DNA of 64,000 nucleotides from positions 17,595 through 81,594 of the forward strand of contig LGRX02024759.1 of the NCBI GenBank assembly GCA_001247695.2, written 5' to 3'. The notes under the pieces are model-generated. The model was given only the letters and a program-made list of their open reading frames with translations, had not been told where the DNA came from and searched no databases. The DNA is from Cymbomonas tetramitiformis (Eukaryota; Chlorophyta; Pyramimonadophyceae; Pyramimonadales; Pyramimonadaceae). Position 1 is the stretch's first letter; the number at the start of each line of letters is the position of its first letter. Below, piece after piece: positions 54,710-64,000 of this stretch. The position numbers were made by a program, and so were the translations under genes.

Positions 54710-57700
54710 AAATAGAACGAACATTGCTTTGCGTGACGATGACGCTCTTGCGTGACGATGTGTAGTGTAGTACAGTAGTACAGTACATGACATACAGTAA
54801 TACAGTAGTACAGTACAGTGACGATGTGTAGTGCAGTACATTGCTTTGCGTGACGATGTATAGTGTAGTGTCACAGTAGCCTATATCGTCGCGTCGTTAA
54901 ATAAAAACTGCCTATATTCAAATTTAACTGTGATGTATAGCTTTGTATAAATTTGAAAAGTCTTTAAAAAGTAATAATAGAAAAAATCAATTTGCGGCGT
55001 TGAGATGAAAGCTGCAAACAAAATTTTAATTTGTGGATATGTTTGTATATCTATTTATTTATATATTTATAATTATATCGACAGAATGTCGTCTGAACAA
55101 TTATAAAATATAAAATATCAGTTAAACCGAATAAATTGTGAATTAAACCTTTGTCCGAACCCTTAACTGTCGATCGACGACCATCGATCTGACGGAGATA
55201 ATTCTTTTGGCGAGGATCGAGGGGGGGATCAGTTTTAATGCTGAGAGCTTCGACAATGAAAGTTGATGACATTGTCATGAACGTCAATTATGGAAATTTT
55301 GGCCCGAGTCCGATGGAAATCAGTTAGCCCACATTTTTTGGGGGGTGTGGGGGGCGAAGCCCCTCGCTAAACCTTACCGTGACCGTAGAAACGACAACAT
55401 ACTATCTATTAATTTTTATTCTTTGAAAGGGAGAACAACTTATCGAGAGCTTCGACAATGAAAGTTGATGACATTGTCATGAACGTCAGTTGTATGGGCT
55501 GGCCGAGTCCGATGGAAATCAAGTTGCTTCTCACATTTTTTTTTGGGGGGGGGTGTGGGGAATCTGTGGTGGCCGTGAGCCGTAGGGGAATCGACAACTT
55601 ACTATCTATTAATTTTATTCTTTGAAAGGGAGAACAACTGGGCTGTTTGAGCCTCGCGGGTGATTTGGCCTTTTAATTTATGAGGGTGAGATTGGGCTTC
55701 CGCGCCCCCGTCGTGGCTCATCCCGGCGCCCACTGCGGGGTTGGCTGAGGCCGGCTCGAAGGGGGTTGAGACAAATGCTATTCCTGAATTCTTAATAAGT
55801 AAATTGACATGCAATTACCAACCATACATTAAGCTCATATGCACTCATATTTCTTCTATTTGGCTCAAATGAGTGTGTGTGCTAGGAATTGATATGTTCC
55901 CTTGGATAAGAGATTTATATGCTGATTTGTATGCTGATTTGAGATTGATTTTTCCCCACCTGTACGTTCACGTACCCCCTATATTGGGGAAAAATCTTTA
56001 GATTGTCCCCCTCTTTGAAAAAGTCCGTTTTATGACGTCACAAATTTGCGTATAAACTTTTAGAGGTTTGATTTCGCAGAAACCAGCTATTACAGAACGA
56101 ACATTGCTTTGCGTCACGCTCTTTTGCGTGACGCTTTTTGGGAGACGTATAGCGTAGTAGTTTACAGCCTAGCTTTGCGTGACGTATAGTGTAGTCTCAG
56201 CCTATAGCGTCGTTAAATAAAAACTGACGTGACGCTTTTGTGTATAAATCTTTAGAGGTTTGATTTCGTAGAAACCAGCTATTACAGTACTGTACAGAAC
56301 GAACATTGCTTTGCGTGACGATGACGCTCTTTTGCGCCATCGCATCGCCACGCTCTTTTGCGTCATCGTCACGCTCTTTTGGGTGACGTATGCTATGGTG
56401 TAGTAGCCTATCGTCGTTAAGGGTAGGGTGCACTCAGTTTTCGACTCATTTAATTTCATAGCATTTTCCATATTTAATAGATTTCCAGGGTTATTCATTT
56501 TGTAAAATCGCAGGGAGCTCCATAACCTATAGACCGATACCCCACTGTGATCTACGGTCAGTTTATTTGCATAGCTGGCGCCATAACCTGAATAACTTTA
56601 AAATGGATCACTAGAATCTTTTCTCGATTTTTTATATACTTTATAACACCCCAAACTGACCGTAGATTATGGTGGGATATCGGTCTATAGGTTATGCTGC
56701 TCCCTGCGATTTTACAAAATAAATAACCCTGGAAATCTATTAAATATGGAAAATGCTGTGAAATTAAATAGGTCGAAAACTGAGTGCACCCTACATAAAG
56801 ACTGCCTATATTCAAATTTAACTGTGATGTATAAATTTGAGAAGTCTTTAAAAAGTAATAATAGAAGAAATCGATTTGCGTCGTTGAGATGAAATATATT
56901 CAAAATATATAATTTATAATTATAAATATATCGGCAGAATGTCGTCTGAACAATTATAAAATATAAAATATAAAAATATAAAATATGAGTTAAACCGAAT
57001 AAATTATGAATTAAACCTTTGTCCGAACCCTTAACTGTCGATCGGCGACCATCGATCGGACGGAGATAATACCGGTAATTACCGGTGCCACTGGGACTCC
57101 AATAAGGGAATAGGTGGGGGACTCTCATAGGGGGACTCTCATGAATATTATATATATGTATATAAACTTAAAAGGTAGCCCCTCCCCGGCGCGAAGGGGG
57201 GGAGTAGAGAAACGACGCCCCTCCCCTCCGCCCCCCCTCCGTTAATCGATCGGAGCGCGCGAGCGCGAGCGGAGCGGGGGCGAAGCCTCCGCGACGCGAA
57301 GCGGGAGCAACGCGCGGTCGGTTGATGTTCGACTTGGACTTCGAACGCCAACGCCAGAAAGCGCATGCCATGCCATGCTATGCCATGCCATGCGATTGCC
57401 ACAGAATTCAGAACGAACAACTCCTCCCAACCACAATCAATTTTGGAGATTGATTTTTCCCCACCTGTACGTTCACGTACCCCCTATATATATGTGGTAG
57501 TCCGGAGGCTGATACTATTCGTATGAGGCCCAAATGAAGGTTCTTCAAATGCTATGAAAATTCGATAGTGGCAGCGGACGGTCCTAACTAGCAGAAGTCC
57601 TGCTTACCATATCGGGAAAAACTAATTTTCGCCTTGCCTGTAGGAGCGTATTTGCAGTCATATTCGCCAGGCCGCAGAATAATATAACATTTACGCTGAG

Positions 57701-58108
57701 AATAATGACAATGTCATGAGTCCGCTGTAATCCTGCAAGCAGGCAACTGTAGAACAGAGGGAGCTGAAATCATCCTCATAGCGCGCCCCGAAGGGCTCAT
57801 CTAGGTCGGATCAACCTAGGAAACCGCGGCATGACAAAACTACGCAGAGCGCTAAAAAGGTCGTGCCGGCGGAGAAGCAGCAGAGGAGGTGGAAGTGGAG
57901 CGAGGCTGCATCTGTGGTGGAAAAAGAGGGCGGAAGCGAGGCGGAGGAAGGGCGGTGGTGGGGGTCAGGAGAGGCGGGGGCGGAGGGAGCCCCGGAGTGT
58001 GGGGGTGGAGGGGCTAAGGTAGGAGGGGAGACTCCTACCTAAGAGGGGGGGGGAGTGTTAATAAAGTGTTCACCTGAATGAAGAGAAGAGAAAGGGTGGA
58101 AATGATAG
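54710..58108. other. AT-rich repeat region and LINE 3' flank
   Basis: No supported gene. Repeated blocks are: AGAACGAACATTGCTTTGCGT (54716, 56096, 56297), a block from GAATGTCGTCTGAACAAT (55084 and 56938), GAGAGCTTCGACAATGAAAG (55246, 55446), and CCCCACCTGTACGTTCACG (55956, 57459). A GC-rich island lies at 57180-57310. From about 57490 to 58108 the sequence is probably the 3' untranslated part of the LINE. Confidence 0.55.
56421..56795. mobile_element. Palindromic MITE, about 375 bp
   Basis: Inverted arms of about 150 bp start GTAGGGTGCACTCAGTTTTC and end with its complement. The unique centre is about 70 bp. TAA at 56418-56420 and 56796-56798 may be the target duplication, which would fit PIF/Harbinger. 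A related flank without the insert lies at 54893. Confidence 0.75.
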
Positions 58109-61100
58109 TCATTCAAGGGAGGTCAGGAGAAAAACATGTTTTGCTCTTTCAACAGCTTCTTCTTCAGTGGTACCCGTAATTCGGCTAAGAGTGGTTCTGA
58201 AAGGGTCATGGATCTCGACCCTAGCATGACCATTAAGGAAGGCGTCACGTCTAATGCGGGTGTGGTATCTGCACAGTCTGGAAAGCTTCTTGAGGAGAGG
58301 CTTCAGTCTTCTCTGGTGAACCCCTATGGTGCTAAGAACCTGTTCAAAGTGCTTCGGAAGGTATCCCATCAATGTAAGTTCTTTGGGCCACGTTACAGTC
58401 CCTGCAAATGGTTTGTTGTCCTTGTTCGTGTAGGACGTGTCACAGTGTCCTCCGTAGTATTCTGTTGGGTGGGCACTCTGGCGGCTCTCCTGCGAGAGGG
58501 GCCACGGGCAGAGGCTGTCGGGGATGACAAGTTTCCTTTCACCCAGGACTTCCTGCCAGATCTCGGGGTCAACTCCGGTGCAGTTCAGTCTTCTGTCAGT
58601 AATCTTCTTCTCAGGAAGGACATTGATGTACCACCTTGCAATCTTTTTCTGCGTCCCACTCCAGTCATGAGCAGGAAAGTCTTGGCTCGGAGGGCTATCA
58701 ATGGCAATAATACCGACATCTGAGAAATCATCTTTGTAACATCCTCCACCCGGGAGAACATATGGGTCATCCCCCGTCCAGTAGCCGTGTGGAATGAAAG
58801 GAATGGTGTTGTGAGGAAATCTAAATACCATCTTAAATCCTTTAGCAATCCACTTTTCTTGATTTTTTGGAGAGAGTGGGAGGATCCAGACGCCTCGAAA
58901 TCCTGGCACAGTGTTTGCTGCACGATGGCCGAGTTCTAAGGTAGCCATAACCGCTGAGTTTGAGAATCTTTCCTTCCAGTCAAACGGGGGGTTCCCATAA
59001 ACATTCCTACCCATATTGGTGATAGGGTCGACATAGGCATCATATGCAAGTCCATCGAAGCCAATTCTGCCATTTGCACAAAAGGGCCGAAGGGCGGCTC
59101 TCATCTGGTCTGAGGGGATACATCTTCTCGAATGAATCCTAGGGTGTGAGTTTAGTGGGTTACAAAACAGTTCACATCCATTCTCGTTTAGCCCACGGTC
59201 GTCAATGATGATGTCAAGGAGGCTTCTTCGAATGGCGTAGCAGTTTTTGGGGTCACCCGACTCATCTCTGCACGCTTTAAGTGCTGTATGAATGCCATGC
59301 GCACGCGTGGCATATCGTGAGAGTGGTGACGGAAACTCTTTCTTTGAGAGATAGTGCCACGACAAGAGTTTCCAGAACTCTTGTTTCCTAGCATATTGGA
59401 GTTCAGGGTACACATTATTGCCGCTCTGAGTGTTAACATCCGGAAGTGCTGTCACAGCAATGGTCCCCTTCTTGGAAGCAGATGGGCGGTACATTCCCGA
59501 TTCAGGCAATGCTTGGAGGTAGAGCTCCCGCTTCATTTCGTCGCGGAGGTCAGCAAGTGGAAAAAGTGTTTCGGAGCAAATGTCTATAAAGGAGGAGCCT
59601 TTCCCTGGGTTCAACAGCTTGGGTTCCCCTGTAAGCTCGGCCGCCACATGCTTTCTGAGTTCATCGTCTTGTTCTCCTCTAAGGTATACAAGCGAGTTAC
59701 CCGGGCCCGGGCATTCCAGTTGAATGTGAGAGAAGTTGCACTTGGTTCCTGTTTGGCAGTACGGGCAGTCAGGTGAGGCGGTGACACCCAGCTTATGTGA
59801 ACGTGCGGGTGAAGCTTGAAGGCCCAAAAGTTCTCTGCTTCTGGCCGCTGTATAAGATTTAGCTGTGACTTTTGAGATATCCTTGGTGGGAGTAACGTTG
59901 TGGTCCTCTAGCATTCTAATATACTTCCCTTGAGACGACATGGCTTTCCATGTATGAAGGTGAGTAAGGCGTTGGATTCTCCTGATGTGGTTCCGAATAT
60001 CTCCTGCAACTGGCACTTCCATGTAAAAGAGAGAATAGGGGAGTTCTTCGTATGGGTCAAATCGGGGAGCGTTTGCCCCTTTTCTGAAAGAGGCCCTCTT
60101 TGCAGCTCTATCAACTCTATCGTGAAGTCTATCATTATTATGCCCCCTTATCCATTTAAGGATGATCCTGCTGTGGTCTTCTCCACTGTAGAAGCCAAGC
60201 TCCTTTAGTATTAATCTGACTGCCTGCAGTTCACGTCGGTTTGGTTCCCGAAGCATCTCACGAGCACTGACAGTTTTCCTATCCTTATTTACCGCCGTGA
60301 TCGTTGCCATTGAGTCAATAGCATGTATCATTGGAGTCACAGACTTTAGAATGTGGTCCTTTTGGTCCTCTAAGAGAAGTCGGAGCCCGATGATTTCAGC
60401 AGATGTAGAACTTGGTGTTTGAATATCCGCTTTAATCAATCGATCATCAGCAGTAAAGACACTGCTGGCAGGGATGTTAGCCTTCCTAACAGAAAAGGTG
60501 CCCCCCATTTCTTTAAGCAAATAGGCCGCACCACTGCAAGCCGTTTTCTTCCCCGCAAATAGTGAACCGCCACTTGCCATGTCGTAGTGGTCTTGAGATA
60601 TGCTAGTTCCATCGCTAGGATTTTCATCCTCGTCCGAGTTACTGGGGCAGCTGTAAGCGCTCTCTTCGTCCGCAGTTCGGTTCCTGAGCTGGACATATAG
60701 AATCTCTTTTTGGCGATCCGCGATGTAGTCGTAATGGGCTTCCAGATTTTGAACATCTGATCTCACATTTATAGGGGGAGTGGCATTGTTGTCACATTCA
60801 ATGGTCTCTCCAACGGGAAGGAGAATGCAGCCATCCGATGTCATTTGGTATTCGCGGTCATACTGGCATTGAAGCACCTGACCATTCATAACAAATTTAT
60901 CATTATCTAAGTGGTCTGGAGTATACTTTAAATAACGCATGGTGTTTGTTTCCGCGTCAAGTTTTTGAATGCGTATCAGTGTGATAGAAGATTTGTCACC
61001 ATTGCCTTTCCAGTGAAACTCACTTACATCAGGAATGTCATGAGCATCCCTGTAGCATTGTTTAACATATCTAGCTTTTGGGTCATGGTTTCCCAGGTTT

Positions 61101-64000
61101 ATTATCATTTCGGACTCCAAACTCTCCAACCATGCTGGTGGCTTATTCCCGTTAACACCTAATGAGTGCTTCATATTAGCCCATCTTCTCAGCATCCCAC
61201 CACAGGGGGTGAGAAAGAAACCAGTGTGCTTGATATTGTATTTTTGAATGGCGCTGCTAACATTGCTTGAATCATACAGTGATTTAGGAATTGAGGACAC
61301 AAGGTTGTTATACCCTGTTTCACATTCAGGAAAGAGCTTAGAGTCAATTGCATAGCCCATAGAGGCCATAATGGTGCTAGTCCTTTTCATCCAGTTAAAT
61401 TGCTTTCCTTGAAGGTTCCTGTAGGTTGTGTAGTGAGAGAGGGGGAAACCATTAATGGTGTTTTTGGGGTCTTTCCTTTCCCTTTCCATATTGTGCAACA
61501 TAATTTTTAGCCACGCGTCACTGTATTTTTTATAAAGGGAAATACGCATAGGATCATTTATACGGTCGGTGTGGTCAGTTTGCCAGTAGACGTGCTCCTT
61601 AGCAGAGCAGAGAGTGGACATGGTTTCAGTGATGCACGTGGCACCAACCACATCCTGTATACTGTCAATCCCATAGCCTCCATAACAAACTGGTGTCCAC
61701 ACAATCTGATGATTTGTGTCCGTGGGGCATCCCATGTAGTTGAGGATAAATTTTGCTATTTTACAATCAAGGGTACGAGCAATGTTTTCTGAGGAAGTGG
61801 CTATGATTGAGGTGACTTTTTAGCGGGAAAGCCATCCTCGGGACAATTACAGCATTCACGATATACCTGAGTTGGTGTAAGGTCAGATTTTGAAGTTGAA
61901 TTGCCGCAAGGGAAGACTGCAGCTTTTCCGTGAGGAGCTCGGTCTGATGGTTCCATTTTCCATTTAATGAATACCAAACCCCCAAGTACCTATTGGCTTC
62001 AGTTACATCACTGTATTCTAGGTATTCTGGAGTCTCGGGTGGGGACCATCCCGCGTGGATTTCTGGGCCAGCAGCATTTTGGTCCACCAGGAGACGGCCT
62101 CCCGACATCAACAATTTGTCAGAGTCACTATATCTCCTAGTGGTTGCTTTTGTGGTTCGGGTACATTTCCTGAATGAGTATTTGGATTTTTTCACATTGA
62201 CCGGGATTCCAATGTATGTCATGAATTCATTGACAACCACCAACATATCTTGAACTTCCTCCTTTGTTTTGCCTATAAGCATGATGTCGTCACAGAAAAA
62301 ACGGGCGAAGACATTCGGAGGTGAATTCATGATTAATCAGATTTGGTGCCGGGAGATGTGGAGCATCAGTACTAGTGACTTCTTTTCTAGTATGCATGGT
62401 GTAGCCATAGGTTGCACCACTCGGGTTGGCTCCGTTTGCCCTTTTTGCCAGCCATATCGCTAAGATGTCCATGATGGCCACAAACCTGAGGGGACTTAGA
62501 ACTTCCCCTTGCGGCACTCCACACTCAAGTGACCATTCGTTTGTTAAGCCTTCCTCAGTGAGGACCGTGCGGGTGGCTTCATTAGTGATGTTTGAGATAA
62601 TTTCAGTGATTTCTTTGGGGAAGCCTAGTTTATCAAGTGCGAGGTTGCTCATCCAAAACTCAGCTCTATCAAAGGCTTGCTTAAGGTCTAAATAGACCAC
62701 ATGAAGTTCTTTATCATATCTGTTGGCATCTGAGATGACTTCATTCAAAATTTGAAGTGAGTCATCAATGTTTTTGTTTGGGAGGAAAGCATCTTGAATG
62801 GGGGAAAATATGGGGTGGACATTTAAGGCTGCCTTTATTCTGTTTGCAATGATTGTATTAAAGAGTTTCAAACCAGTTTCAAGCATGGTCAGCGGTCTGG
62901 CATTGTCAGGTGTACACGGTTCAAGCGGGTTTTTGGGGATCGGAAGAATGATGCCCGACTTTGCGCGTTTGGGAAACTTTCCAGTTCTAAGGATGTGGTT
63001 GAAGAGTGAGACAGTTTGAGCTTGGAAGTTTTCCGGGCCTTGAATCCACTGCGAGTATCTCATTCCTGTGGGGCCAGGAGCCGTCGAAATGCCGCATGTA
63101 GAATATGCTTGGTTTAGTTCCTTTCGGGTGATAAGACATGTTAATTTAGCAGCTATTGGGCTAGGAAGTTTCGGGCTTATTTTTAGGATTTCAAGAAGCC
63201 ACGGGGGGAGGGTATCCGGTTTCTGTGGAGTGGTGGAGTAAAGTTTCTTGTCCTTGTATTCTTTTAAGGTGAGGTCAAGTCTCTCCTGCTTGCTTTCAGG
63301 AATGTTACCCTCGCTGTCAGGTGTGGCCGCTGCACCTTGTTCATTTGGTTTTATCTTGCCCATGACCGTGTCTAGGAATCTTGAGAGATTTGTGGAAAAA
63401 AGATCTTGGAGGGCCTCCTTCTCATGGAGTTTCCTTTGTTCCAAATCAGCCTCTCTGCTCTCCTGGAAGGCTTTCCTAAAGAAACCAAGGTTTTCGGACA
63501 GGCGGCTGAGCCATGCGGTGACATTTTCATTATGTTTAGCTCTTATTCCTGTGAAAGGAATTTTAGGATCAGGTTCCTTGCCTCTGTGGGAATGCGATTG
63601 TCGTGTATGCGGGTTTCCATGCATTTAATGGTTCGTCTGATGATGTTCATCCATTTGTAGGTGTAATTTGATACCGCCGAGGGTTTACATATTCCCGCTT
63701 TCGGGTTTTGGCCTCTTGTACCAAAGGAATGAGTTGCCGCTTTGCTTGCCAAATCATGAAGGGTTTCCCATATAGCATCGGGGTCCAGCTCATACTCAGT
63801 TGTTGACTCGTCTTTTGTTGCTTCAGTCGGTAGTGCCTCGGATAGCAGCAGATCAAGCCGTTCAGTGTATGCCCTCCAGCCCGTAGCATATCGAAAAGGA
63901 GCACTTGCAATTGTTTTAGAAGCCTCACCAGTCATGGCTGTGCCGTACGTGTTCCAAAATTTGGCCGAAAGGTGGGGTTGAAGGGTGACACTCCAAGTAG
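58109..64000 (-). pseudogene. LINE with RT, RNase H and methyltransferase-like C-terminus
   Basis: This is a non-LTR element running off the right edge, so its 5' end is missing. The reverse transcriptase shows YLDLKQAFDRAEFW, LECGVPQGEVLSPL and FFCDDIMLIG (about 62300-62700). The last about 1200 codons are intact to 58109. They hold a RNase H domain (MASGGSLFAG, SAEIIGL, HAIDSMATI, WIRGHNNDRLHDRVD; about 60100-60590), a CPYC...C...H...C cluster (about 59720-59775), and, about 900 residues in, FDGLAYDAYVDP with YGNPPFDWKERF and GVWILPLSP (about 58880-59080). That last block resembles Dam-like N6-adenine methyltransferases, where NPPF is the catalytic motif. One-base shifts occur near 63550, 62330 and in an A5 run near 61816. 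I saw no endonuclease domain in the part present. Confidence 0.75.

Noticed and set aside
57831..58022. A small arginine-rich plus-strand gene near the LINE 3' end
   Set aside because: It is low-complexity purine-rich sequence in the probable LINE 3' untranslated region.
61767..63624. Programmed frameshifting in the LINE
   Set aside because: Three shifts fall within conserved RT sequence, and I see no shared slippery site or overlap design.

Overview
This is nuclear DNA from a transposon-rich eukaryote. Spliceosomal GT-AG introns interrupt host-like genes (a secreted GH28 enzyme and an IQ-motif protein) and also several transposon genes. Nested LTR, hAT, LINE, foldback and TIR elements fill most of the window. 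Base composition is mixed, and nothing identifies the species. The DUF7869-type transposase-like gene, GH28 gene, IQCC-like gene and element mix would fit an alga or another protist, but that is an inference.

Layout. 1-1250: a double palindrome, a short tandem repeat and one relic exon resembling a Tnp2 (CACTA/Plavaka-type) transposase. 1257-13904: the core of a probable two-gene mobile element. Gene M (minus strand) is a beta-class N4/N6 methyltransferase-like gene, and gene T (plus strand) is a DUF7869/DDE-like gene; they diverge from a shared region near 10.5-10.8 kb. Each carries, inside an intron, a tandem array with the same 18-bp palindrome but different spacers. Gene M is broken: it has three in-frame stop codons, and a gag-only LTR element (E0) is inserted in it with an 849-bp segmental duplication. 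15.0-16.9 kb: a truncated Ty3-like gag-protease relic. 18.6-20.6 kb: a 2-kb TIR element with a TA target duplication. 21.2-23.7 kb: an intron-containing integrase-like gene with frameshifts. 23835-34223: a hAT transposon, with gag-only LTR element E1 inside its subterminal repeats and gag-only element E2 inside its target-site duplication. 37.0-39.4 kb: a three-exon GH28 gene. 43.2-44.1 kb: an IQCC-like gene. 44.5-51.5 kb and 52.2-54.7 kb: two copies of a foldback element; the first is split by gag-only element E3 and by a small hAT relic. 54.7-58.1 kb: AT-rich repeats and a palindromic MITE. 58109-64000: a LINE (RT, RNase H, and a C-terminal NPPF methyltransferase-like domain) running off the right edge.

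The main novelty candidates are three. (1) A family of four LTR elements (E0-E3) encodes only a gag-like protein with a zinc knuckle, an acidic patch and a C-terminal membrane segment. All four have a predicted leader intron and a conserved Met-X-Gly-stop mini-ORF in a small hairpin; three have complete LTR pairs and 5-bp target duplications. (2) The divergent M/T gene pair has matching palindromic arrays in its introns. (3) Methyltransferase-like domains occur in two unrelated mobile elements, the M/T element and the LINE.

Many coding regions carry single-base frameshifts, several in homopolymers. Real decay and residual sequencing error cannot be separated from this sequence alone.
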